Shown piece by piece: positions 33,981 to 42,900 of a stretch of DNA of 64,000 nt. The position numbers and the translations under genes were made by a program. Within the stretch, counting starts at the first letter, position 1, and the number at the start of each line of letters is the position of its first letter. A model generated the notes under the pieces. The model saw only the letters and a list, made by a program, of their open reading frames with translations. It did not search any database and was not told the origin of the DNA. Location: contig NC_019902.2 of NCBI RefSeq assembly GCF_000321415.2, forward strand, positions 1,550,001 through 1,614,000. Direction: 5' to 3'. This stretch comes from Thioalkalivibrio nitratireducens DSM 14787. Its GTDB lineage: Bacteria > Pseudomonadota > Gammaproteobacteria > Ectothiorhodospirales > Ectothiorhodospiraceae.

Positions 33981-35243
33981 ATGCCGAAGATCCGCATCCG
34001 TGATCTGACCAAGATCTTCGGGGAACCCGCGGGCCCGGCGCTGGAGCTGCTGGAACAGGGGTTCGCCCGCAAGGAGATCCTCGCGCGCACCGGTCTGACC
34101 CTCGGCATCGCGAACGTCTCGTTCGATGTCGACGAGGGCGAGATTGTGGTGGTGATGGGCCTGAGCGGCTGCGGCAAGTCCACGCTGATCCGCTGCATCA
34201 ACCGGCTGATCGAACCGACCGCGGGTTCGGTGGAGATCGATGGGCGCGATATCGCGCGGCTGAGCGATTCCGAGGTGCTGGAACTGCGCCGCAGCAAGTT
34301 CGGCATGGTCTTCCAGAATTTCGCGCTGTTCCCGCACAAGACGATCATCGATAACGTGGCGTTCGGCCTGGACGTGCAGGGGGCGACACCGGCAGAACGC
34401 GAATCCCGGGCGCAGGCATCGCTGGAGCAAGTCGGTCTGGACGGTTGGGAGCATGCCTATCCCGACCAGCTGTCCGGTGGGATGCAGCAGCGCGTCGGTC
34501 TTGCGCGCGCGCTGGCGGTGGATCCGGACATCCTGCTGATGGATGAGGCGTTCAGTGCGCTCGACCCGCTGATCCGGCGGGACATGCAACAGGAGCTGAT
34601 CGCATTGCAGGCCCGCGTGCGCAAAACCATCGTGTTCATCACCCACGATCTCGACGAGGCGCTGAAGCTCGGTGACCGGATCGTGCTGATGAAGGACGGA
34701 TACGTGGTCCAGATCGGAACCCCGGAGGAGATTCTCGAATCGCCGGCGAACCGCTACGTCGAGCGTTTCGTCGAGGATGTCGATAAGTCCCAGGTGCTGA
34801 CGGCCGCAACGGTGATGCGCGATGCCGGCGTGCTCGCCTTCCTGCACGAAGGGCCCCGCGCAGTACTGCACAACATGGAGCGGGCCAGCTACTCGAGCCT
34901 GCTGGTCCTGAACCGCGACAAGACCCTGGCCGGATACGTGCTTGCGGAGGACGCCGCCAGCGCGATCCAGCGGGGCGACCGCGACATCTCCGGCATCCTG
35001 CGCACCGACGGCCCCCGCGTCGGGCCCGGCGAGCCGCTGACGGAACTGATCAACCTGCTGGTGGATACGCGCATCCCGGTGTCGGTGGTCGATCCGGACA
35101 ACGGCCGCCTGCTGGGAACGGTGGTGCGGAGCAACGTGCTCGCGGCACTGGCCGACAGCCGGGGCAACGGCAATGGCAGTGGGCCGCCAGCGGAAGCGGG
35201 ATCCGAAGCAGGCGGGACCATCGACGAGGCACCGGCCGCATGA
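33981..35243 (+). CDS. proV: Glycine betaine/proline-type ABC importer, ATPase with CBS domains
   Basis: Energises uptake of quaternary-amine osmoprotectants. The 420-residue protein has Walker A GLSGCGKST (60-68), signature LSGGMQQRV (164-172), Walker B ILLMDEAFSALD, and C-terminal CBS domains (about 280-405) that sense ionic strength in OpuA. The ProV/OpuAA N-terminal extension (LELLEQGFARKEILARTG) is present. ATG at 33981 has GGAGGGAG upstream. The end overlaps the permease start by ATGA. The symbol follows E. coli; choice of substrate (betaine, proline, ectoine) is not settled. Confidence 0.93.
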   Translation: MPKIRIRDLTKIFGEPAGPALELLEQGFARKEILARTGLTLGIANVSFDVDEGEIVVVMGLSGCGKSTLIRCINRLIEPTAGSVEIDGRDIARLSDSEVLELRRSKFGMVFQNFALFPHKTIIDNVAFGLDVQGATPAERESRAQASLEQVGLDGWEHAYPDQLSGGMQQRVGLARALAVDPDILLMDEAFSALDPLIRRDMQQELIALQARVRKTIVFITHDLDEALKLGDRIVLMKDGYVVQIGTPEEILESPANRYVERFVEDVDKSQVLTAATVMRDAGVLAFLHEGPRAVLHNMERASYSSLLVLNRDKTLAGYVLAEDAASAIQRGDRDISGILRTDGPRVGPGEPLTELINLLVDTRIPVSVVDPDNGRLLGTVVRSNVLAALADSRGNGNGSGPPAEAGSEAGGTIDEAPAA

Positions 35244-36094
35244 GCCAGGAATTTCCGTTCGTGGGCAAGTTTCCGCTGGCCCGCTACATCGACCAGGGCC
35301 TGGACTGGCTGACCGATCAGTTCGCGTTCATCACGCGTGCGATCAGTACCGTGCTGGGCAACGGAGTGGAACTGGTCGTCGGCGTGCTGACCTTCCCATC
35401 GCCCTGGATCGTGATCGCAGTGTTCGCGGCACTGGCCTGGTATGTCGCCGGGCGCCGGGTCGGTATCGGCACCGCAGCCGGGCTGCTGTTCCTGTGGAAC
35501 CTCCAGCTGTGGCACGCGACGATGGAGACATTGACGCTGGTGATGTTCGCGACCGCGGTTGCCGTGGCCATCGCGATGCCGATCGGGATCCTGGGCGGGC
35601 TGTCGGAGCGCTTCCACCGCGCGATCATGCCGGTGCTGGACTTTATGCAGACCATGCCGGCGTTCGTCTACCTGATTCCGGCCATCCCGTTTTTCGGCCT
35701 TGGCCAGGTGTCGGCGATGTTCGCCACCGTGATCTTCTCGATGCCCCCGGCGATCCGCCTGACCACGCTCGGTATCCGGCAGGTGCCGCGGGAACTGGTC
35801 GAGGCGGCCGACGCCTTTGGTGCGACCCGGCGCCAGAAGCTATTCAAGGTGCAGTTGCCACTCGCGGTCCCCACGATCATGGCGGGGATCAACCAGACCA
35901 TCATGCTGGCCCTGTCGATGGTCGTGATCGCGGCGATGATCGGCGCGGGCGGCCTCGGCGGCGAAGTCTGGCGCGCGATCCAGCGCCTGCAGCCGGGCGC
36001 CGGATTCGAGGCGGGCATTGCGATCGTGATCGTCGCGATGATCCTGGACCGGGTGACCCAGCGGATCGGGCAGAAACGCAAGACCCACTCATGA
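35240..36094 (+). CDS. proW: Glycine betaine/proline-type ABC importer, permease
   Basis: A 284-residue integral membrane protein with about seven helices. The coupling motif EAADAFGATRRQKLFKVQLP (near 192-211) contacts the ATPase, and FMQTMPAFVYLIPAIPFFGLG is the characteristic ProW segment. Translationally coupled to proV by an ATGA overlap. E. coli ProW has a longer N-terminal tail; the short form here resembles OpuAB. Confidence 0.93.
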   Translation: MSQEFPFVGKFPLARYIDQGLDWLTDQFAFITRAISTVLGNGVELVVGVLTFPSPWIVIAVFAALAWYVAGRRVGIGTAAGLLFLWNLQLWHATMETLTLVMFATAVAVAIAMPIGILGGLSERFHRAIMPVLDFMQTMPAFVYLIPAIPFFGLGQVSAMFATVIFSMPPAIRLTTLGIRQVPRELVEAADAFGATRRQKLFKVQLPLAVPTIMAGINQTIMLALSMVVIAAMIGAGGLGGEVWRAIQRLQPGAGFEAGIAIVIVAMILDRVTQRIGQKRKTHS

Positions 36095-36114
36095 CGCACG
36101 CAAGGAGACAACCG

Positions 36115-36969
36115 ATGCGATTGAACCGAAGAACGAGCCTGGTGGCCATTGGCGGCCTGACCCTGGCGCTGGTCCTGGGCGCCTGTGCACCGCGCGATCG
36201 CGCGGAAACCATCGACCTGGTCTACGTGGAGTGGGCCAGCGAGGTCGCAAGCACCAACGTGATCCGGGTCGTGCTGGAGGAAGCCGGCTACGACGTGAAC
36301 ATGACCTCGGTCAGCGCTGCAGCGATGTGGCAGTCCACCGCGTCCGGGGACCAGGACGCCTTCGTCGCCGCGTGGCTGCCGACCACTCATGGCCACTACC
36401 TCGAGCAGGTGGCCGAGCGGGTCGAGGATCTCGGCCCGAACCTTGAAGGCACGCGCATCGGCCTGGTCGTGCCCGCGTATGTCGAGATCGATTCGATCGA
36501 GGAACTCAACGAGCACGCCGACCGCTTCGATGGCCGCATCATCGGGATCGATCCCGGTGCCGGGATCATGAGCACGACCGAGACGGCGATCGAGGAGTAT
36601 GGGTTGGCCCTGTCGCTGGTGGAGGGCTCGGATGCCACGATGACCGGAGTGCTGCGCGATGCGGTCCGCAACCAGGACTGGGTTGTGGTCACCGGCTGGA
36701 CTCCGCACTGGAAAGAAGGCCGTTGGGAGCTGAAGTACCTCGACGATCCGAAAGGCATCTACGGCGGCGAGGAGGCGATTCACACGATCGTGCGCGCCGG
36801 TCTCAGGGACGACATGCCAGAGGCCTACGCGATCCTCGACCGCTTCCACTGGACTCCGACCCAGATGGCGGAACTGATGGTGATGAACGAGGAGGGCGGC
36901 GATCCCTATGACAACGCGCGCGAGTGGCTCGACGCGAACCCGGAAATGCTGGAGCGCTGGCTGAACTGA
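36115..36969 (+). CDS. Glycine betaine/proline-type ABC importer, substrate-binding lipoprotein
   Basis: A 284-residue OpuAC-family protein. The N-terminus is a lipoprotein signal (basic start, hydrophobic core, LGAC with lipidated Cys24), which is odd for a Gram-negative binding protein, most of which are soluble, but known in this family. Aromatic residues expected to cage a trimethylammonium group are present: WASEV, MWQSTASGDQDAFVAAWLP, GWTPHW and FHWTPTQM. The ATG at 36115 follows AAGGAGA and lies 20 bases after the permease gene. It completes the three-gene importer. Confidence 0.92.
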   Translation: MRLNRRTSLVAIGGLTLALVLGACAPRDRAETIDLVYVEWASEVASTNVIRVVLEEAGYDVNMTSVSAAAMWQSTASGDQDAFVAAWLPTTHGHYLEQVAERVEDLGPNLEGTRIGLVVPAYVEIDSIEELNEHADRFDGRIIGIDPGAGIMSTTETAIEEYGLALSLVEGSDATMTGVLRDAVRNQDWVVVTGWTPHWKEGRWELKYLDDPKGIYGGEEAIHTIVRAGLRDDMPEAYAILDRFHWTPTQMAELMVMNEEGGDPYDNAREWLDANPEMLERWLN

Positions 36970-37089
36970 TCGTCGCCGGTCGCGGCCCTGCAACGGGGCC
37001 GCGATGCTTCCCCGCGCGGGACCGTCGGTGGCCGAGGCCCCGGCGATGTCCCTGCCGGCGCGACCTGCCGCCGGGGCGCGCCGGGTTGC

Positions 37090-37095
37090 TACACT
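37090..37095 (+). promoter_or_regulatory. -10-like TACACT directly upstream of bioA
   Basis: TACACT ends six bases before the bioA ATG, in the setting GGTTGC-TACACT-GTGCCC-ATG. A transcript starting seven bases downstream would begin at or next to the start codon, i.e. it would be leaderless. No -35 consensus is evident. Confidence 0.4.
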
Positions 37096-37101
37096 GTGCC
37101 C

Positions 37102-38460
37102 ATGGATTCCCGCACGCTGAAACGCCGCGACCTGGCGGCCCTCTGGCACCCCTGCACGCAGATGAAGGATTACGGCGAGGAGGGCAGCCTCCCGCTGCTG
37201 GCGATTCGTCGCGGCGAGGGGGTCTGGCTGGAGGACTTCGACGGCAGGCGCTACCTGGATGCGATCAGCTCCTGGTGGGTCAACCTGTTCGGACACGCGA
37301 ACCCGGTCATCAACGCGGCAATCCGCGACCAGCTCGACGAACTGGAACACGTGATCCTGGCCGGCTGCACCCACGAACCGGTGGTCCAGCTCTCGGAGCG
37401 CCTGATCGAGAAGACTCCGGAACCCCTGACGCGCTGCTTTTTCGCCGACAATGGCAGCGCGGCGGTCGAAGTGGCGCTGAAAATGAGCTTCCATTACTGG
37501 AAGAACCGCGGACACCCGGAGAAGCAGCGCTTCATCTGCCTGAGCAACAGCTACCACGGCGAGACGCTGGGCGCGCTGGCCGTGGGCGCGGTGGAACTGT
37601 ACCGATCGACCTACGCGCCGCTGATGATGCCGGTGATCACCGTACCGGCACCCGACTGCTTCGAGCGTGAGGCGGGCGAAACCTGCGCAGACGTGGCGCG
37701 GCGCCAGTTCGCGCATATGGAACGGGCGTTGGCCGAGCACGCCGACGAGACCTGCGCGGTGATCGTCGAGCCGCTGGTGCAGTGCGCGGGCGGCATGCGC
37801 ATGCACGACCCCGAGTATCTGCGGCTGCTGCGCGCGGCCTGTGACCGCTACGACGTGCACCTGATCGCCGACGAGATCGCGGTCGGCTTCGGGCGCACCG
37901 GAACGATGTTCGCCTGCGAACAGGGGCCGATCAGCCCCGATTTCCTGTGCCTGTCCAAGGGGCTGACCGGAGGCTACCTGCCGCTCGCGGTGGTGCTGAC
38001 GACCGACGAGGTCTACGACGCCTTCTACGACGACTACGAGCGGCTCAATGCGTTCCTGCACTCGCACTCATACACGGGCAACCCGTTGGCCTGCCGTGCA
38101 GCGCTGGCGACGCTGGACATCTTCGACCGCGAGCCGGTGCTGGAACGCAACCGGGAGCTGGCCCGACACATGGGCGAAGCACTGGCGCCGCTGCGCGAAC
38201 ATCCTCACGTCGCCGAGGTGCGCCAGACCGGCATGATCGCGGCGGTCGAACTGGTGCAGGACAAGTCGGCGCGCACGCCTTTTCCCTGGCAGGAACGCCG
38301 CGGGCTGCACATCTATCGCCACGGCCTCACCCGCGGCGCTCTGCTGAGGCCGCTGGGCAACGTCAGCTACCTGATGCCGCCGTACGTGATCACCCCGGAG
38401 CAGATCGACTTCCTGGTCGAAGTGATGCGCGAGGGCATCGAACGGGCAGTGCGCAGCTGA
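37102..38460 (+). CDS. bioA: Adenosylmethionine-8-amino-7-oxononanoate aminotransferase
   Basis: Biotin synthesis enzyme that uses S-adenosylmethionine as amino donor. The 452-residue class III aminotransferase has LWHPCTQMKDY (BioA-specific N-terminal motif), ISSWWVNLFGH, GSAAVEVALKMS, and PLP Lys286 in CLSKGLTGGYLPL. An in-frame GTG at 37096 is possible, but ATG at 37102 gives the usual start. No ribosome site precedes it; a TACACT -10-like element just upstream suggests a leaderless message. No other biotin gene is adjacent. Confidence 0.94.
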   Translation: MDSRTLKRRDLAALWHPCTQMKDYGEEGSLPLLAIRRGEGVWLEDFDGRRYLDAISSWWVNLFGHANPVINAAIRDQLDELEHVILAGCTHEPVVQLSERLIEKTPEPLTRCFFADNGSAAVEVALKMSFHYWKNRGHPEKQRFICLSNSYHGETLGALAVGAVELYRSTYAPLMMPVITVPAPDCFEREAGETCADVARRQFAHMERALAEHADETCAVIVEPLVQCAGGMRMHDPEYLRLLRAACDRYDVHLIADEIAVGFGRTGTMFACEQGPISPDFLCLSKGLTGGYLPLAVVLTTDEVYDAFYDDYERLNAFLHSHSYTGNPLACRAALATLDIFDREPVLERNRELARHMGEALAPLREHPHVAEVRQTGMIAAVELVQDKSARTPFPWQERRGLHIYRHGLTRGALLRPLGNVSYLMPPYVITPEQIDFLVEVMREGIERAVRS

Positions 38461-38780
38461 CGGTCACCACGCGGGTGGCCTTTGCGCCACCCCTGGGGCG
38501 CGCGTTCCGCCCGCCGCGAATAAACCGCCGCATGTAGGTGCAGTGGAAATCACCTGGCGAACCCCGTAGTCTGCGTCGCTGGCTGGCGCCTGCTCACGGT
38601 TTCCGAAGGGGGCGGGTTGTCCGGCATCGATCCCAGCTGCCCCGCTGATGCTGAGCCGTACCGGCTGCGGGCGGGCAGGGGCGGAACGCGCACCGGACCG
38701 GCCGGGGCGTCCGCTGCAGCACCGGGTTCGCCGGAGCAGGGCGGATCCCGGCGACGACCACGAGACCGACTGGAGGAGCG
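38461..38780. other. 320-base gap between bioA and the MoxR gene
   Basis: Contains a 7-base-pair hairpin (GGGTGGC at 38473-38479, GCCACCC at 38486-38492) that may end the bioA transcript, and a GGGCAGGG octamer at 38673-38680. The downstream half must hold the MoxR promoter; GGAGGAG at about 38772 is its ribosome site. No gene or riboswitch recognised. Confidence 0.45.
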
Positions 38781-39827
38781 ATGCGACCCGCGCATTTGCT
38801 GCAAGTGCTTGACCGCGAATTTGCCAGCACCGTGGAGGGACACCATACCCCGGTGATGCTCTGGGGCCCGCCCGGAGTGGGGAAGTCACAGATGATCGCG
38901 GAGGTCGCGACCCGTAACGAAGTGCCGCTGATCGATATCCGCCTGTCGCAGATGGAGCCCTCGGACCTGCGCGGGATCCCGTTCAAGAGCGGCGACCTGG
39001 TCGAATGGGCGGTGCCGTCGATGCTGCCGGACGCCGACCGGCAGGGTCCGTCCGGCGTCCTGTTCCTGGACGAAATCACCTCGGCGCCGCCGAGCGTGTC
39101 GGCCGCTGCCTACCAGCTGATCCTGGACCGCCGGCTCGGCGCCTATGAGGTGCCGCCGGGCTGGGCAATCTTTGCCGCGGGCAACCGCCAGGGCGACCGC
39201 GGGGTGACCTATACCATGCCGGCGCCGCTGGCGAACCGGTTCTCCCATTTTGAAGTCGAGCTGAACGTCGACGACTGGGCGGCCTGGGCCTACACGCGCG
39301 GGATCGACGACCGGATCATCGCCTTCATCCGCTTCCGCCCGGACCTGCTGTTCGAGTTCGACCCGGCGCACAACCCGGTGGCATTCCCGTCACCGCGCTC
39401 CTGGGAGTTTGCGCACCGGGCACTGCAGAAGTTCGAGGCGCATCCCGAACTGCTCAGCGGCTCGCTGCAGGCCTGCGTGGGGCAGGCGGCCGGAATCGAA
39501 CTCAACGCATTCATCGCCCATCTCGACCAGATGCCCGACCTGGACGCGATCGTGCGCGGCGAGTCCGTGGACGCGCCGCGCACGATCGACTTGCAGTACG
39601 CGGTCGCGGCGGCGCTGGTCGGCCGGGCGATCCGCGCCCGGGGAACCGCGTCGTCGGTCGAGGTGCAGGGGAACATCCTGAACTACGCCAGCACTTTCCC
39701 GCAGCGCGAGATGGGCATCATGATGGTGACCGACATGCACCGGGCACTGGGCGACGATCTGTTCTCGGTGCCGCAGTTCGCCGAGTGGTCGGAACGGGTC
39801 GCCGACCTGATGCTCTACGAGGCGTGA
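38781..39827 (+). CDS. MoxR-family AAA+ ATPase
   Basis: A 348-residue AAA+ ATPase. Walker A GPPGVGKS at residues 29-36, Walker B GVLFLDEITSAPP near 91-103, and the sensor-1 AAGNRQGDRG near 132-141. MoxR ATPases act as chaperones that insert cofactors or remodel complexes together with a VWA-domain partner, which here is the next gene, 16 bases downstream. Starts at ATG 38781 after GGAGGAGCG. Confidence 0.9.
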   Translation: MRPAHLLQVLDREFASTVEGHHTPVMLWGPPGVGKSQMIAEVATRNEVPLIDIRLSQMEPSDLRGIPFKSGDLVEWAVPSMLPDADRQGPSGVLFLDEITSAPPSVSAAAYQLILDRRLGAYEVPPGWAIFAAGNRQGDRGVTYTMPAPLANRFSHFEVELNVDDWAAWAYTRGIDDRIIAFIRFRPDLLFEFDPAHNPVAFPSPRSWEFAHRALQKFEAHPELLSGSLQACVGQAAGIELNAFIAHLDQMPDLDAIVRGESVDAPRTIDLQYAVAAALVGRAIRARGTASSVEVQGNILNYASTFPQREMGIMMVTDMHRALGDDLFSVPQFAEWSERVADLMLYEA

Positions 39828-39843
39828 ACGAACAGGGCGCGCG

Positions 39844-41103
39844 GTGGTGCTGAAACTGGACGTCGAGACCAAGCTGGCAGCGGCGCGTACGCGGCTGATT
39901 ATCGACAAGCCATTTCTGGGTGCGCTGGTGCTGCGTCTGCCGCTGCAGCCTGCGCGGCCGGACTGGTGCAAGACCACGACCACCGATGCCCGGAAGCTCT
40001 TCTACAACGTCGAGTATATCGAGCACCTGTCGCTGGCCGAGACCCAGTTCGTGCTGGCCCAGGAGGCGCTGCATTGTGCGCTGCTGCACTTCGCGCGCCG
40101 GGGACACCGGGTCAAGCACCTGTGGGATCTCGCCTGCGACTTCGCGATCAACCCGATCCTGATCCACGATGGCCTGACCGCGCCGCCGGGCGCGCTGTAC
40201 AGCCATGAATACGAGGGCATGACTGCCGAGGAGATCTATCCGTTCCTGGTCGACAACGAGAACGACTCGAGCAACGAGGAGACCCTCCACGACAGGCCCG
40301 AGGAACAGCAAAGCGGCAAGGGCGAGCAGCCGCCGCCGGAACAGCAGCAGGACGAGGATCAGGGCAAAACGCAGCGACCGCAGACCGAGACCGACGAGCA
40401 GGCCCAGCCTCAGGACGGCGTCGACGAGGATCGCGAGGGGGCCCACGAGCCGCCGCCGCTGAGCGCGCAGGAGCGCGAGACGCTCGAAGTCCAGTGGAAA
40501 CAGCGCCTCGCCGGGGCCGCGCAGCAGGCGATGCAGGCTGGAAAACTCAGCGGCGAACTCGCGCGGCTGGTCGACTACGTGTTGGAGCCCAGGCTGCCCT
40601 GGCGTATGCTGCTCGCGCACTACATGACCGCGCAGGCGCGTGATGACTACAGTTATACCCGGCCCTCGTCGCGCCGGGGCGAGCCCGCGATCTTCCCCAG
40701 CCTGCGCAGCCACCAGCTCGAGGTGGTCGTCGCGGTCGACACCAGCGGGTCGATCACCGGCGAGGAGATCGCCGAGTTCGTCTCCGAGATCGACGCGATC
40801 AAGGGCCAGATCCGGGCCCGCGTGGTACTGCAGGCTTGCGACGAGCGCCTCTGCCCGGATGGGCCATGGACCTTCGAGGCGTGGGAGACGCTCGAGGTGC
40901 CGGCATCGTTCACGGGCGGCGGCGGCACCGACTTCAAGCCGGTGTTCGAGTGGGCCGACCGGCTCGACCGGGCGCCGGATCTTCTGGTCTACTTCACCGA
41001 TGCCGAGGGTTCGTTTCCGCGGACGCCGCCACATTACCCGGTGATCTGGCTGGTCAAGGGCAAGGCCTCGGTGCCCTGGGGCCAGCGCGTCCAGCTGAAC
41101 TGA
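39844..41103 (+). CDS. VWA/metallopeptidase-like protein (DUF2201 type), partner of MoxR ATPase
   Basis: A 419-residue cytoplasmic protein. The N-terminal part (1-120) has a metallopeptidase-like helix with Glu74, His77 and His82 (QEALHCALLHF) but not a full HExxH. Residues about 138-215 form a strongly acidic Gln/Glu/Pro-rich linker. The C-terminal VWA-like domain has MIDAS residues Asp299, Ser301 and Ser303 (AVDTSGSIT), then GGGGTDFKP and FTDAEGSFP. The pair MoxR plus VWA protein is a known chaperone arrangement. Start is GTG 39844 (or 39847). The client may be encoded nearby (DsrS-like or rhodanese), which is inference. Confidence 0.88.
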   Translation: MVLKLDVETKLAAARTRLIIDKPFLGALVLRLPLQPARPDWCKTTTTDARKLFYNVEYIEHLSLAETQFVLAQEALHCALLHFARRGHRVKHLWDLACDFAINPILIHDGLTAPPGALYSHEYEGMTAEEIYPFLVDNENDSSNEETLHDRPEEQQSGKGEQPPPEQQQDEDQGKTQRPQTETDEQAQPQDGVDEDREGAHEPPPLSAQERETLEVQWKQRLAGAAQQAMQAGKLSGELARLVDYVLEPRLPWRMLLAHYMTAQARDDYSYTRPSSRRGEPAIFPSLRSHQLEVVVAVDTSGSITGEEIAEFVSEIDAIKGQIRARVVLQACDERLCPDGPWTFEAWETLEVPASFTGGGGTDFKPVFEWADRLDRAPDLLVYFTDAEGSFPRTPPHYPVIWLVKGKASVPWGQRVQLN

Positions 41104-41106
41104 GCC

Positions 41107-42237
41107 ATGCTGACGCCGGAAGACAGTCTGCGCCTGAACGTCCTGCTCAAGCAGGATCTGCGTGCGCTGCGCATCGACGAGGGCAAGATGACGGTGCACG
41201 CGCTGACCGGGCGCGGCGAGGCGCGCATCGTGCTGAACCCAAACTGCCCGGACGACAAATACCTGCGCCAGGTACGCGAGGTGATCTCGAGCGCGGTACT
41301 GGGTGTGCCACACGGGTACCCAGCCTACCTGAAACGCTGGACGCGCAGGGTAGGGCACGCGCGTACCGAGAGCCTGGAGGGCCTGCTCAAGCTGGGTGAA
41401 CCGGAAGCGCTGGCGGCCGTGGTGCATGCGAGCGGGCTGACCGACGAACTCGCCAGCCGCGCGTGGTGGCTGCTGCAGTCGTCGGACCATGCCCGGGCGA
41501 TGCTGCGGCGCGAGGCGGTCGTCAACGGCAGCATGGGGCGCGTGCTCGCCGATTTCCTGGTGGAATTTCTCGCCTACGAGGAACAGCCGGCGCAGATGGT
41601 GGAATCCGTACGCCTGGTGCTCCAGCCGGGGCTGATCGACGAGCCGGTGCGCCTCGACCTGTGGAAGAAGGGACAGCGCAAGACCGCCTACCGGGTCGGG
41701 TTCCTGAAGACCACCCCCGATACGCTGCCGCACGACCGGGTGCCACACCCGCGCCACGGTGACCTCGCCCCGGTGCTCGCGGTCGCGGCCGGGCAGGGCA
41801 ACGAGTTTGCGGCCCAGTTGCTGCGCAGCCTCGACGCTCCCGGCCAGGCCTACCTCGATACGGTGCGGCTCGCGTTGTCGAAATGCTCAGACCAGGGCGT
41901 GGTCGTACACCTGTTCGAGGCGATCGAGAATTACTTCGCCCCGGTCCGGCCCAGTGCGGCCGGACACCGCAGCATGGAGTATCTGATCGACGACGCCACC
42001 CGGATGGACGCCTGTGTCGCCGACCCGGAACGCTGCCGGCAGTTCCGGGAGTTGCGCAGCGCACTGCCCTCCGGGGACCAGCCGCTGCTCGAGAGCCTGC
42101 TGGTGATGGGACTGGTCGGCGAGCCGTTGCTGGCGCCGATCTTTGGCAACACCGATGCCGTGGGTTCGGGGCTGCGCATGGCGCTGGATCCGGTCACGCG
42201 TGGCCTGTTTCCGCACCTGGACCGCCTGTGTCCCTGA
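41107..42237 (+). CDS. dsrS: DsrS-like soluble protein (sulfur-oxidation associated)
   Basis: A 376-residue soluble protein without signal or membrane helices. I recognise it as resembling DsrS, encoded at the end of the dsr operon in purple sulfur bacteria and of unknown biochemical role in oxidation of stored sulfur. Characteristic stretches: MLTPEDSLRLNVLL, ALTGRGEARIVLNP, GYPAYLKRWTR, LVLQPGLIDEPVRLDLWKKGQR. No catalytic motif is visible. It starts three bases after the VWA gene, so it belongs to the MoxR-VWA operon rather than to a dsr cluster here. The assignment is from memory of the family. Confidence 0.55.
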   Translation: MLTPEDSLRLNVLLKQDLRALRIDEGKMTVHALTGRGEARIVLNPNCPDDKYLRQVREVISSAVLGVPHGYPAYLKRWTRRVGHARTESLEGLLKLGEPEALAAVVHASGLTDELASRAWWLLQSSDHARAMLRREAVVNGSMGRVLADFLVEFLAYEEQPAQMVESVRLVLQPGLIDEPVRLDLWKKGQRKTAYRVGFLKTTPDTLPHDRVPHPRHGDLAPVLAVAAGQGNEFAAQLLRSLDAPGQAYLDTVRLALSKCSDQGVVVHLFEAIENYFAPVRPSAAGHRSMEYLIDDATRMDACVADPERCRQFRELRSALPSGDQPLLESLLVMGLVGEPLLAPIFGNTDAVGSGLRMALDPVTRGLFPHLDRLCP

Positions 42238-42417
42238 CCGCAATGGTGCACTGGACGTTCTTGCGCGCGCGAGCCTCGGCGAGCGCGAAAGAGACCGGCA
42301 TCGGACAGCATACACGCAGTCCCGGGCAGTCGTGGTAGGGCACTGCAAGCCCTCGCCCGCGAGCGGCCCAGCGGCGCCGGCTGCGACTCACGACCTTCGT
42401 AACACGGGAATCATGCG

Positions 42418-42900
42418 ATGAAGAAGTACATGGATCTGGTCAACGACTGCTGCCGAAATGTGCCGGAGTTGATGCCGTGGGATCTCGACGAGAAACTTTC
42501 GGCCGAACCCGACACGCTGGTGGTCGATGTCCGCGAGCCCTACGAGTTTGACGCGATGCACATCGAGGGGTCGCTCAACGTGCCGCGCGGGATCATCGAG
42601 TCGGCTTGCGAGTGGGATTACGAGGAGACCGTGCCGGAACTGGTTCGGGCCCGCGACCGCGATGTCGTGCTCGTTTGCCGTTCCGGCAACCGCAGCCTGC
42701 TGGCCGGGGCGAACCTGAAACTGCTGGGCTACGAGAAGGTATTCAGCCTGAAGACCGGGCTGCGGGGGTGGAAGGACTATGAGCAGCCGCTGGTCGACCG
42801 CGAGGGGAACCCGGTCGACCTGGACGAGGCCGACGAATACTTCATGCCCCGGCTGCGTCCGGAGCAGCAGCGCCCGGCCGATGAGCCGGAGCCGCGATAA
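42418..42900 (+). CDS. Rhodanese-domain sulfurtransferase
   Basis: A 160-residue single-domain rhodanese. LVVDVREPYEFDAMHIEGSLNVP (start of the domain, about 34-56) and the active-site loop with persulfide cysteine Cys87 in CRSGNRS are intact; the C-terminal tail (about 125-160) is acidic and Pro-rich. Cytoplasmic. It would move sulfane sulfur. The 180-base gap to the DsrS-like gene allows a separate promoter, but the pairing suggests a sulfur-metabolic context. Confidence 0.9.
   Translation: MKKYMDLVNDCCRNVPELMPWDLDEKLSAEPDTLVVDVREPYEFDAMHIEGSLNVPRGIIESACEWDYEETVPELVRARDRDVVLVCRSGNRSLLAGANLKLLGYEKVFSLKTGLRGWKDYEQPLVDREGNPVDLDEADEYFMPRLRPEQQRPADEPEPR

Noticed and set aside
35668-38067. A 799-codon open frame opposite the betaine importer and bioA
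   Set aside because: Spans three well-supported genes on the other strand and has no recognisable domain.
38520-38780. Possible riboswitch upstream of the MoxR gene
   Set aside because: I looked for cobalamin, molybdenum-cofactor and SAM riboswitch cores and saw none.
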